In this document: piece by piece, positions 37,738-47,980 of the stretch
Numbering within the stretch: the first letter of the stretch is position 1
Layout: each line of letters starts with the position of its first letter
Assembly: GCA_037693485.1 (NCBI GenBank)
Contig: CM075353.1
Coordinates: 103,126,501-103,190,500 of the forward strand
DNA from: Kitagawia praeruptora
Lineage: Eukaryota > Streptophyta > Magnoliopsida > Apiales > Apiaceae
Direction of reading: 5' to 3'
Length of the DNA: 64,000 bases
Notes under the pieces: model-generated
Databases searched by the model: none
What the model saw: the letters and a program-made list of their open reading frames with translations, nothing else
What the model was told of the DNA's origin: nothing
Position numbers and translations under genes: made by a program

Positions 37738-37748
37738 TGTTACGCTAG

Positions 37749-39108
37749 TAAATACACTAATTTCCAAACTCTAATTAGAATTAAACTATTTACTAATAAA
37801 AATAAAAAGACTCCTTTTATTTTCTTTCCCGTTCCTCATCAATATTTATCCTAATTGTCTGTTTCTGCGTGGTGGTGACAGTATGTGTTAAAATCCTGGT
37901 GCGGTTATCTTTATGCTTATAACATAGTTGCATTTTTATGCTTATAACAGACTCTGAAAACCAAATTTCTTAGATTGATTGCACTTTCCCAATATGACTC
38001 AAAGTCTTCAACCTCCATTTCTTGCTTATTAATTATGTTGATTTTTCGACTTTTTAATTTTTCTTTTTTGCAATTTTAGGTGAAGTCCCTGATTAATTGA
38101 TTTCATTCATTGTTGCGGATAAGTTTTGAGGGCCGCTTCTTTCTAGGTAAAATTTCCTTTATTTATTATGTTTATATACAATCAAATTCTCAATCATGAC
38201 ATGTGTAAGTGTTTTGGTTGATCAGTTGCCCTTTCCCATTTAAAATTTGAACCTCCCAAATTGATGTTGATTTTTCAACTTTCTGACTGATTATTTTTTT
38301 TAGTAGTCCCTTAAATCCCAAATATGTTAAGGCCTGGAAATCCTAGGCATTTCAATCAGATGAGATAAGGTTCTTGATGTCTTGGGAGCTTTCTTCACTT
38401 TGAATATTCACTTGGGCACTGTCCTTTGACTTGTGGGTATGTATCTTCGATCACAGTTAAGATTTCCGTTTTAAATGCTTTAGGAATTTTTGTTTCATTG
38501 GGGTGTCTGTGTGTTTGAAGTTCTAAATGGAGGACTATATTTATAGTCCAAACGTCGAAGGTAGGATATTAATTGTTTATGAAGCTTAATCGAGTCATTT
38601 GAATCAAACCTGGACTTGTTTGGGATAATTTGAATTTAATTTTATTTTTTAAATCTCAATCTGCGATGGTTGGGCTATATGTTCTCTTCAGTTTCTGTAT
38701 GCGGGGATTAGGGGAACTATAGAGTTGATGGTATCAGGTTTAATTTAGGAGTGTTTTTGTTCGATTGAATAACTGGTAATGATAACTTCTCCAGCGATGA
38801 GACTGAATTTTTTTTTGTAATTGCTATATCTATTGAATTGTGTAGTTCTTTGAACCTTCTGGATGCTATGTTTGCTAATAATCGCTGTTGTAACATGACA
38901 GGTATCCAGCTTCGATTTTATCCATGGATAAGGTTTCATAGGATCATCATGAACATGGATATGCTGGTAAAGTGTTTAACTGGAAATTCAGTATAGAGAT
39001 CGTCTCTCATCAAAATGTGTATGTGTCAAGTGTTATTAAAAGTGCGCATATGCACTGGCTTCTTTAAAAATGTTATCAAAATGTGTATGTGTATGTGTAT
39101 GTGTCAAG
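37749..39108. other. Intron-like sequence, no exon supported
   Basis: Resembles the 29-30 kb stretch in places (aagtccct..., tttctaggtaaaa), so it may be another relative of that repeated UTR/intron sequence. A TGTGTA microsatellite at about 39079-39104 abuts the first SPT5 exon. The phrase 'tatagagatc' with TGTGTA repeats also occurs near 38990. Confidence 0.45.
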
Positions 39109-41603
39109 TATAGAGATCCAATGACTGGTGATTATTTTGAGAACATCAATGGTATGATGTTCAAAGATGGTTTTTTATACAAAACTGTCTCAATGAAATC
39201 TATTAGCACCCAAAATATTCAACCAAGTTTTGGCGAACTTGAGAAATTTCGGCAACCTGGTGAGAACGGGGATGTCGATATGGCTAGTTTGTCAACCTTG
39301 TTTGCAAACCGAAAGAAAGGTCATTTTATGAAAGGAGATAGAGTCATAGTTGTGAAAGGGGATCTTAAAAATTTGAAGGGGGTGGTTGAGAAAGTTAAGG
39401 CACTGTCCATATCAAACCATATGATGAAGGCCTTCCGGTAATGATAAAACTGCTCTTATTATTCAATTTAGTTTGTTTTAGATGATATATATTTGCTAGT
39501 TGAAGATTGTTATGTTTACAATATGCTTTCGTTTGTCTAGACTATAGATATGATGTCGAACTTAATTATTGTAGAGGTATCTTTTAATCATCGATGTATA
39601 TCTCTAATATTGTAGAAAACACTGGCTGTAAGCGAAAAGGAGCTTTGCAAGTACTTTGAACCTGGTAATCATGTAAAGGTGGTATCTGGTGTAACAGAAG
39701 GCGCTACTGGCATGGTAGTGACAGTTGAGAGGCACCTGGTCAACATAGTGTCGGACACGACTAAAGAAGTTGCAAGTTCTGAACTGTTACCATTTGGTAC
39801 CTTATGTATTTTTTTTGCCTCCTAAATGATTTATAAGGTACTACCGACATGACCGGCATGTTATGATTGCAGATTCAAGTATTCTCTGATAATGTTGTTG
39901 AAAGTTCTGAAGTGATATCAGGCAAAACAAGAATCGGGGACTATGAGCTTCATGATCTAGTGTTGCTGGAGTAAGATTTTGCATTCAAGAAATAATTTAT
40001 TTCTTTATAATCATTCCAGTGCATCAATGTTGATTTAGTTTTCTGCAGCAATATGAGCTTTGGCGTGATCATACGTGTTGAGAATGAAGCTTTTCAGGTG
40101 ACAGTATTTTAATGTGAGGTATTGGAATCATGATGCATAGTAATTAGAATGTTCTTTAATATAATATTTTAAATATCAGGTTCTTAAGGGAGTGCATGAA
40201 AGACCTGAAGTTGCACTCGTTAGACTCAGAGAGATCAAGTACAAGATTGAAAGGAAGAATTCAGCTCAGGATCGGTCACGGAACATAATAGCGGTGAAAG
40301 ATGTCGTGAAAGTTCTTGATGGACCTTCTAAAGTGAGATTATCCGTCTAATCCAGTACATTCACAATTAAGTTGCGTTTATTCTCTCTAGGTACTTATAT
40401 TTTTGCTTGTGTGCAGGGGAAGCAAGGACCTGTCGAACATATCTATAAAGGTATCTTGTTCATATATGATCGTCACCATCTCGAGCATTCTGGTTTTATC
40501 TGTGCCAAATCCCAAGCTTGCATGGTAGTTGGGGGACGTGCAAATGGTGATAGAAATGTATGCATTTATAGTTCAGTCATTTGATACAACAAGATATTTT
40601 GAATAGTTTTGTTCAGCTATATTCATTTTCTTCGAATTTTGTATGTAGGGGGATCCAACCTCAAGATTTCTTAAACCTCCCAATCGTGTTCCACCATCGC
40701 CTGGTAGAATGCCAAGAGGGGGCCACCATAACTGCACGTTTTTATGTTCGGGCCTCTTTAGTTATTATGTTTTGAAATTTGTGATCAACACTATTTTTTT
40801 AGTGTTCAGTTGTTACCGCGTATATATTGGTATCACCTTTGTTGTCCACTTACAAGTTACAATGTCTTTGTGTGTGTTTCTAATGATCAAGCCAATAGAC
40901 ATCTAATATCTCTTACCATTAAATTGTTTTATTCTGCAGCTGGGGGCAGGTTTGGAGGTGGAAGAGGACATAACTCTCTGATTGGTACTAGTGTAAGAGT
41001 TCGCCTAGGTCGCTACAAGGGCTGCAAAGGAATTGTTAAAGATGTCAAGGGACAAACAGTTCGTGTTGAATTAGAGGCTCAAATGAAGGATGTAACAGGC
41101 TAGTTTCAATACATTGGAAGTTTTTCGTTTCTTGTTTGGTTTTCATTATCTAAGAATTATAGTGGATCATGTCGCTGTGTTCATGTTTGCAGTTAATCGT
41201 GGTGAGATTGTTGATACCGTGACTACAACGCCATTCCGGTAATGAAACCCCTACATTGTTTGTTATCATTTCTAGAAATCCCTAGTTTTTTAAACCAATT
41301 ATGCTTTATCAGGGAGCAACCTCGATATGGTGCGGGGAGTGACACACCACGATGTGGTGCGGGGAGTGAGACACCAATGCATCCCTCACGAACACCAATG
41401 CATCCATATATGACTCCTATGAGAGATGCTGGAGGTTAAATCTTCTATATGCAGCCAATTTTGTTACCAAGCATTAATGTGCAATGATTACATAATATAC
41501 TTTTTTCCTGTGTTTTTGTTTCAGCTATACCTATTCATGATGGTATGAGGACCCCAATGTGGAATAGGGCTTGGAATCCTTACACACCAATGAGTCCAGC
41601 AAG
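39109..41603 (+). pseudogene. SPT5: SPT5 transcription elongation factor, partial (KOW domains to CTR)
   Basis: SPT5 pairs with SPT4 and RNA polymerase II in the nucleus to support elongation. Eleven exons are visible: 39109-39437, 39616-39768, 39873-39970, 40049-40097, 40180-40332, 40417-40557, 40649-40733, 40940-41098, 41193-41238, 41313-41434, 41525-41603. They encode RDPMTGDYFENI, the FANRKKGHFMKGD KOW block, CKYFEPGNHVKVVSG, GDYELHDLVLLD, GKQGPVEHIYKG, a GGRFGGGRG linker, and the start of the CTR repeats (TPMHPSRTPMHPYMTPM). The N-terminal acidic region and NGN domain, and the final KOW, are absent. Exon 1 has a one-base net deletion near 39400. Two donors are GC, not GT (after 40733 and 41098). 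Exons 2-11 keep phase. I judge it a truncated copy; transcription is possible but a working SPT5 is not. Confidence 0.9.
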
Positions 41604-41896
41604 GTTTGTACTTGATTTCTTGCGACTGTGTTAATTATTTCTAGACAAAGCATGGTATGAACAAAGTTCATTGTCTGGATTTTGTTACTCGATTAAGTGA
41701 TTAGCAAGTTACTTGAGAATAAGTAAAAGGATTAGTAAACGGAAGTTGGGCTCAGTTTTTTACATAAAAGGAGAATGGAAAGCATCTTATAGCTGCTTAT
41801 AGTTTTACTTATACTTTTAATATACTGATAATGTTGTAGGCGTGGTAACTTAACACTCTGTACTTAGTTGTCAGTACTATGATTTGTATAGTTTGC
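41604..41896. other. SPT5 intron-like tail
   Basis: After the last SPT5 donor (GTTTGTA at 41604) no further SPT5 exon is found before unrelated sequence begins. Confidence 0.4.
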
Positions 41897-42234
41897 AAGG
41901 TTGTTAAGTCGACAAGTCGAGCCGCGATGCCCGAGTACCTTCAAACTCATAAGTCGACAAGTCGCCCGACTAGTCGTAAAAAGTCGACAAATAGTCGACA
42001 TACATATATTTAGAGTAATTATAATATATAATATAGGGTAACACACAACAATTTCAATAGTTCAAATAAAAACAATAGATAATTAGTTCCAAGTACCCAA
42101 AGTCAAACATCTCTAATCAAATAAAAACAAACTAAAGAGTGAAATCAACTAAACAAAGTAACAAACACAATCATGGATAAGAGTCATCCATCTCGAAATC
42201 ATCTCCCCCTCCATCTCCTCCTTGAGTATGGGAC
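41897..42234 (-). mobile_element. Possible hAT element remnant (GTCGAC-rich)
   Basis: Around 41908-42000 the motif AAGTCGACAAGTCG and its variants recur, including GCCCGACTAGTCG. This is like the subterminal repeats of plant hAT elements. On the minus strand, 42171-42234 reads GGDGGGDDFEMDDSYP then stop, an acidic tail of a kind seen at hAT transposase ends. No other hAT domain is present and no inverted ends are defined, so this is tentative. Confidence 0.3.
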
Positions 42235-42726
42235 TGCTAAGGGAGAAAGAAACAGCCCCGTGTGTATTCATCAGGGTGATCAATTAACATAGGCTGATCT
42301 TGTTTAGCTAAATATACATAATGGAACTCCTCTAGAGTTGAGGTAAACTCATTAAATTCTTTGTAGTATCCCAGTATCTTCACTCCCATTGCATAACTGA
42401 TCCTGAGCTCCATATGACTACATTTATAGATTCTGCTGTGGAAGTACTTGAGTAGGGCCAGTAGCTCCCTAAAATTGTTTCTACCATTGTTGAATTGTTT
42501 TGCCACAAGCATTACCATGCTGTAATACTCTCTTGCATTTATCCTTTCAGTTGTGCTCCAACTAGAATGTTTGCAATATTCTTCAGCAATGAATGTTATC
42601 TGATCCTTATTTTTGTTTCTCGTTTTCCACATGGCTTTCAAGTCATTCACAAATGGCAGGGATTCAATTACCTGGAAAACAAATTTCAAGCACAATCATA
42701 AGTTATCAGTCCTATGAATTAGCATC

Positions 42727-43227
42727 TGTCAGGATCTAATGACTCCTGACAATGTTTTGTTGCTATTTTTGATATTTTATGTGTTTATAAGAGATAGAAT
42801 AGCTAGATAGAGATAGATCAGATAAGATATAAGCAGAGAACAGAGAATAGAACACAGAAATGCAGAGAATTGGCAGAAATAGGGAGATAGAAAGGAGAGG
42901 AGAAGCACAGAATCAGAGTATAGATATAGAGAAAGGTAGGTTTTCTATAGAGAAAAACCCTAGTGAGAAGGAAGAGGGAGTTGGAACAAAGTTCCAGTTT
43001 TCATATTAATTCATTCATATCCAATCAGCACCTCATACAACTCCCTTTATAGGCACCAAAGTACAGAATAAAATAGCTCACAACATTATACTAATTCACA
43101 CAAACTTTCCAACTAAGACACACTACTATGACAGCACACACAGCACACCACACAGCACACACCACAGCACTATTATGACAGCATAATATTGTATTAAAAC
43201 CTAATCATGACATATACTACCATTGCA
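42727..43227 (+). mobile_element. Solo LTR (about 500 bp)
   Basis: It begins TGTCAGGA and ends ATTGCA, with GCATC before and GCATA after (a 4 of 5 match, or AGCAT shared). An inverted repeat TCAGGA...TCCTGA lies at the start, with a GAGA-rich middle and a CA-rich end (cagcacaccacacagcac). No internal coding region and no second LTR are present. It lies in an intron of the unrecognised minus-strand gene. A related truncated piece is at 36177-36437. Confidence 0.6.
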
Positions 43228-43234
43228 GCATAAT

Positions 43235-44036
43235 AGTGCAACCAATCAAAGTTTTCATGCAGTCTCTACAAACCCCTCGAATGGCTTGAGTAATATCTTG
43301 GATGAGTCGGTGAAACATAAATTGTCATTTTTGCTGAATCAGATGCAGACCCAATTTGATGAAGCTATTAAAATACTGGAGATGTGGGCACGTCAAAATA
43401 CTGTAACCGCTGACCTAGATGTTCGGTTAAGTAAACTTCAAACTTATTTGTCTCCAACATCTGTAAATGGACAACAAAACCCACCTGGAAACATAAGCGG
43501 GGTGCATCTTAAATCCAATGAAGTTTGGGGAAGTGAAAATCTGGAGAGTTCTGATCCTATGTTGAAGAAACAGGAACCCGTTGGATATGCAGAAGTGAAG
43601 GAGAATATTATAATGGTAAATGAACTCAATGGGAACAAAGGTGAGCTATGCAAGCAAGAGGGAAAAAATACACATTCAGCAAGGGATGCACAGTATAAGG
43701 CTGGAGGGAGTAGCCCAGATGAGAAGTCAATGTTCCTATTCAGAAATGCACTTGTAAAACTAGTGAAGGAGATCCTAAAGCCTGTATTGATGGAACGTCA
43801 GATTAAGCTGGAAGTTCATGATGCCATTGTCAAGAAGGCTGTTGACAAAGTGATTAGTTTTAATGGAGTTCACATCCCGAAGACACAAGAGCACACCGAC
43901 CGATATCTATCTATTTCAAAGCCCGGGATTTCGACTTGTAAATGTGAGTTCTTAAAATCTTAATCTTGTTACCAATTTCCGATATCTTGTGATAACTAGA
44001 GTGATTGCAAAAAACCATGTCTTGAATAGGTAACAT
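43235..44036 (+). pseudogene. Copied fragment of the CCCH zinc-finger gene (penultimate exon)
   Basis: About 800 bp nearly identical to 52613-53424, differing at roughly 18 sites by eye. It starts in mid-exon at AGTGCAACC and ends within the following intron at ACATATC. The open frame (to 43963) reads NILDESVKHKLSFLLNQMQT through KLVKEILKPVLMERQIK, the conserved C-terminal region of plant CCCH proteins of the C3H38/C3H55 type. It lacks the zinc fingers, start and last exon. A 2-base deletion near 43940 alters the end of the exon. It lies directly beside the solo LTR and four bases inside the intron of the minus-strand gene, suggesting insertion as filler during repair. Confidence 0.85.
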
Positions 44037-44655
44037 ATCTAGTACCTTGGTAATAGCCTTGACTTCATGCTTAGGGGGGTTTTCAATGTAGATGCTCAAT
44101 AATTTTGAGTGGTTCCTCCTCTGTTTTGCTTTCATGTTCTCTAAGTTTCTATACACTGCTGTTGCGAGACAGTGTATGTTGTTAGTCTTAGAGTAGCGAG
44201 TTGGAATCTCAACTTTTAGCACCAGCCTTCGGTCTAAAACAGGAAGGTTAATATTTCAATTAAAAAACCAATTGAAAATGATCAGATGCAAGGTAATGTC
44301 AGTTTGAATACCTTCCTCTTTTGGTGCCATCTCCGAGGGAATTTCCACATTGTCCTCTAGAATTCTGTGCTGGGCATCAACTGAATGACCAGCTGGATTT
44401 ATGATTTTCCTAGCCAAGAGTATTCCTGATAGAATGTGATAGAATGTGTATGATTGCATTGATTCCAATTACTTGATAGAGAATGTATAAATGTGTTCAT
44501 TTTTGTAGTTAACCTGGATAGTAAGAGAGGCCCTTGCTTGTGCCAAACGTAGGGCGAGTGTGTTTCATCAGTGTAAAGTTAGAAACTGTCAGTGACAAGA
44601 AAGAAACTGTAGAAGAAAGAAATTGTATAAGAAACTACTATAGAAGATAGAAAGA

Positions 44656-46578
44656 CTTAATTGCACTGTGGTGGCTCAAACTATAAATTTTTATCAGAAA
44701 AATGGCCCAAATATAAAAGTGAGCATAATAGGGACCCAACAATATTTTTTTAACAGTTTATTGCATTTCGTTAGTTTACATAAGCGGCAGTTAACTTTTG
44801 CAGGGTATATTAGTCAATTTCCTAGTTGTGGGTAACAAGACAGATGTAGATGGTGGAAATAGCAGAGTGGTATGGGTTTCTTTGAATTCTTTAATCTTCT
44901 AAGTTTTTTTTTAACGAATTAGATTGATTGATTTTTGCTTGTGTTCTCTTCTGTACTCACTGTCCTGGTCTTATTTAATTCCAGCTTTCTGAGAAAAAAG
45001 CGAGGGCGTGGGTGTACACCCAGTAACTTCGATGTTTTTATCTGGTGACTTGAATAGCATGCTATCCGAGGAGGAGAAAGATAATGGTGGCCAAAAGGAA
45101 TCGTTAAAAGCTGTAGTGCAGGGGCATTTTAGGACACTCGTGTCACAACTCTTGCTTGGAGAGGGTATAAAGATGGGTAAAGAAAATAGTGAAGACAACG
45201 GGCTTGATGTAGTTACAGCAATATTTGGCAAGCTGCAAACTTTGTGAAACCAGATACTAGCAGCGGAGGTAGTATGGATCCTGTGGATTACGTAAAAGTT
45301 AAATGTGTAGCATCTGGGAATCCTAGTGAAAGGATAAAGGCTCATCGCCTAAATGTTTTACTGGTTGAAAAAAGCCTTTGCTACAGAGAATAGCTAGGTG
45401 TACTGGTGCTTCTATAACTCCATCAATTGATAAATTGTCTACTACACGTTTGGGACAGTGTGAATTCTTCCGGATAGAAAAAGGATCGGAAGACCTCGAT
45501 CAAGCTAAACAGCTCCAAAAGAAGCCCAAGAGTATCTTCAATTGAAAAAAGTATCGGAAGATACACTTTTTTCTATTGGTTGAAAAAAGTGTTTCTTCAT
45601 ATGCCCAAGAGTATCTTTTGGCAAAGGAGGTCTCCTTAGTACTGAATGTCAAAAAGCGCCAAGAGAATAGCTAGGTGTACTGGTGCTTCTATAACTCCAA
45701 TTGATAAATTGTCTACTACACGTTTGGGACAGTGTGAATTCTTCCGGATAGAAAAAGTATCGGAAGACCTCGATCAAGCTAAACAGCTCCAAAAGAGGCC
45801 ATCTAAAACCTTAATGTTCTTTGAAGGTTGTCCACGGCGTTTAGGGTGCACGGTAACATTCTCCTTCACTATGTCAGATACTAATCTACACTACCATTCA
45901 ACACCTCCAGTGTGATGATGAATGTAGTAATAGGCAGATTTTATCTTAAATTGGCATAATTTTTAATTTAAAAGAAATTGAGGGGACTACAACTACCTTA
46001 TAAATCTTATTGAAACATGTTTTTTTTCCATTACTATCACTTCAGCAAGCAATTTTTATGAATATGTGATCAACTGTTACATTATATCCCCTGGAGAAAG
46101 TTGTACGTTGGATCATCTTGTTAAGTCTCGTAGCTCTTTAATCTCATAAAATTACAAGTAACATGGTGAGATGATTGTTTGCATCACAGTTTAACATCTA
46201 CCATTAGCATGTTTCTTATATATATGTTAATGCTTCAATAAAGGTACCCGTTGTCTACATATAAATAATGTTCATGATATTAGTTTACTCGTAATCTATA
46301 AAAGGTTCTCCATACAGATTGAAGCCCTTCTGATTGTTGTTTATTATCTGATTTCCTTAGGTCCTGCTGAAGGGTTCTTGTCGTGAAGAACTAAAGAAAG
46401 TTAAGCATGTTCAATATGCACTAAGAAATGAATGATATACCCTGCAAAAGTTAACTGCCGTTTATGTAAACTAACGGAATGCAATAAACTGACTGTTCAG
46501 TCCTATTATGCTTACTTTTATATTTGGGCCATTTTTCTGTTAAAAATTTATAGTTCGGGCCACCATAGTGCAATTAAG
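44656..46578 (+). mobile_element. Pack-MULE-like element carrying FAB1 exons
   Basis: Long terminal inverted repeats of about 150 bp: 44656-44810 and 46435-46578. Ends read CTTAATTGCAC on the left and GTGCAATTAAG on the right; inner ends match at GCAGGGTATAT / ATATACCCTGC. The interior holds FAB1/PIKfyve gene sequence and no transposase, the definition of a Pack-MULE. I could not fix a clean 9-11 bp target duplication. Both flanks contain 'aagaaagaaattgtataag' (about 44611 and 46589), which points to a more complex insertion event. Confidence 0.75.
45000..46432 (+). pseudogene. FAB1/PIKfyve lipid kinase fragment (CCT-like domain)
   Basis: FAB1 makes PtdIns(3,5)P2 on endosomes and vacuoles. 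The fragment covers its chaperonin-like domain: SLKAVVQGHFRTLVSQLL near 45095, DPVDYVKVKCVASGNPS near 45275, VLLVEKS near 45355, RIARCTGASITPI near 45660, CEFFRIEKVSEDLDQ near 45742, KTLMFFEGCPRRLGCTV near 45808, and VLLKGSCREELKKVKHV near 46361. There are several stops and frame changes, including one after KLQTL at 45247. The RIARCTG exon piece is present twice (45385-45530 and 45660-45800), with a short 'gaaaaaagtatcggaagat' repeat between. FYVE and kinase domains are absent. A decayed capture inside the TIR element. Confidence 0.85.
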
Positions 46579-47454
46579 TAAAAATTAAGTCAAGAAAGAA
46601 ATTGTATAAGAAACAGTTTAAGGTAGGGGTGAGTGCTTTAAATGGAATCTATATATATATATGCTTTAAATGGAATCTCAGTACCATCATTGGGGCCAGG
46701 TCCCCTAACTGCGATCTCCTCTCCTGCAACCTCTCCTGCAGAGAGGAATTGAGGATATTGAATTCATTGGGTGGTTTTAGAATTAATTGAAAGTTCAAAC
46801 AATTGAAAGTAAATTCTTTGCTGTAAAAGAATAAATAGTGAAATACCTTTTTTAGAATGCTTGGTGATCTGCCTTTCAGCAATTTTCATCAATTCAAATA
46901 GTTGAAACTCTGCTCCTGATACTCCATTCTAAGACAAAATATAAGAAAATCACATTGTTAAATTTTTTTATAAAATCTTTCCCTCTCCCCTGCCCCTGAA
47001 TTTTAAGAACCCATAAAACAAGCATCCTGTTACAGGCTATGTATTTCCACTTATTCGAGGGAAAAACTCTGGTTTAAGGGTTAAGTTGTTTCGTCTTCCA
47101 CAAAATGCTTATATAAACACAAAAAGTATACACAAAATGCGTATATAAACATAAAAAGTATATACTATAAAATGGTTATATAAACACAAAGAGTATATAC
47201 TAAAAGGGGTGAGAGAAAAGGGGTGAGAGATTAGTACGGGAGGTGTCGTCAATTTGGAGACATTCGCCGTTGATTTCGAAGACAAGGGGCGCGATGCTAA
47301 CATGAGCCATGGCTGTAGTATAGCTTTGCTAGCTGCTCTCCTCCACATTTTTCAATCTCTTCGAATCAATGCCTAATTTCTCCGGAATGCTTTCTTCGGG
47401 TTATCAGCGTTCAACAATACCTTTTGGGCCTTCATTACCTTTTTCCCGTGTCTA
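46579..47454. other. Intergenic or intron-like, minus-strand exon candidates
   Basis: On the minus strand a piece at about 46929-46851 (NGVSGAEFQLFELMKIAERQ) has AG before and GT after it and may be an exon. A minus-strand frame from 47348 begins MWRRAASKAILQPWLMLAS. Neither is recognised; they could be the 5' part of the gene interrupted at 44656. Confidence 0.3.
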
Positions 47455-47980
47455 AAATATTAAGCCCCGTACTGGACCAGCCCGAACCCGCTAAGAATCC
47501 CGGTCCGAATACGGGTTCAGGAACGAAAAACCGGGACCGGAACAGGCCCGGTCCGGGACCGCACGAACCGGATGAACCGGCCCGCACGGCACGGACCGGC
47601 CCGCGTGTGGTTCAGACGCGCCGACGGTCTTCTCCTTCTTCTAGCCGTTGTAGTTGCAGACTTGCAGCAAGCAGCAGGCAGGTTACCCTTTTGTAGCCCC
47701 TTCTCCAACCCCTATAAATACACAGCCCCTTCTCCACCATTTCTCCACACCATCTCTCTCTATCTCTAATTCTCTCTCTATCTCTAATTCTCTTCTCTTT
47801 CTCATCTCCGGCTACTATTATTTATTTATTTTAGAACTTATAAACTTTTACTCTTTCTCTCCGGCTACCACCAACTTCGAATTTTAATAGTTGTAATTAT
47901 TAATCCCTCCATCTCTCTCAAGTCTCAAGCTCAAGTCTCAATTTTTTCTGCAAAAAATGGAACAGTTTAACGAAGAAGGT
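47455..47980 (+). promoter_or_regulatory. GC-rich island with TATA box, possibly hAT-derived
   Basis: 47455-47600 is rich in CCGG/ACCGG/CCCG motifs, very unlike the AT-rich surroundings. CTATAAATACA at about 47713 looks like a TATA box, followed by a CT-rich leader and ATGGAACAG near 47957 with a donor (AAG|GTATAA) after 22 bases. The layout resembles the 5' end of Ac-like hAT elements, but no transposase follows. It could alternatively be the promoter and first exon of the CCCH gene downstream. Confidence 0.35.

Larger units (their letters stand above)
32404..37748 (+). mobile_element. Gene-capturing Helitron (5.3 kb)
   Basis: It begins TCTATTACTATATATT at 32404 after A (32403). It ends with a perfect 8-bp hairpin GCCCGTGC/GCACGGGC (37719-37737, CTT loop), seven bases, then CTAG at 37745-37748 followed by T. 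This is the canonical Helitron layout with A|T insertion and no target duplication. It carries three exons of phosphoethanolamine N-methyltransferase with introns, fused to exon-like segments of other origin, plus a terminal exon-like piece near its 3' end. No Rep/helicase is encoded, so it is non-autonomous. Captured exons lie on the plus strand, in the same direction as the element. Confidence 0.8.
42237..44600 (-). pseudogene. Unrecognised spliced gene or gene fragment
   Basis: Four exon-like pieces on the minus strand join in phase with canonical splice sites: about 44600-44514 (FTLMKHTRPTFGTSKGLSYY), 44425-44312 (ILLARKIINPAGHSVDAQHR), 44233-44046 (RRLVLKVEIPTRYSKTNN) and 42671-42237 (ending DEYTRGCFFLP, stop). 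The combined frame is roughly 275 residues, basic, without signal peptide or membrane segments; I do not recognise the family. The last intron holds a solo LTR and a fragment of the CCCH zinc-finger gene. The 5' end is cut off by the element at 44656-46578. The open frames show no internal stop, so it decayed recently or is under selection. Whether it is functional is unknown; 'pseudogene' is chosen because no start exon is found. Confidence 0.5.

Noticed and set aside
39109..41603. Functional SPT5
   Set aside because: NGN domain and C-terminal KOW are absent and exon 1 is frameshifted.
47455..47710. Proline/arginine-rich frames on both strands (47424-47708)
   Set aside because: Produced by the CCGG-rich composition; no conserved protein pattern.
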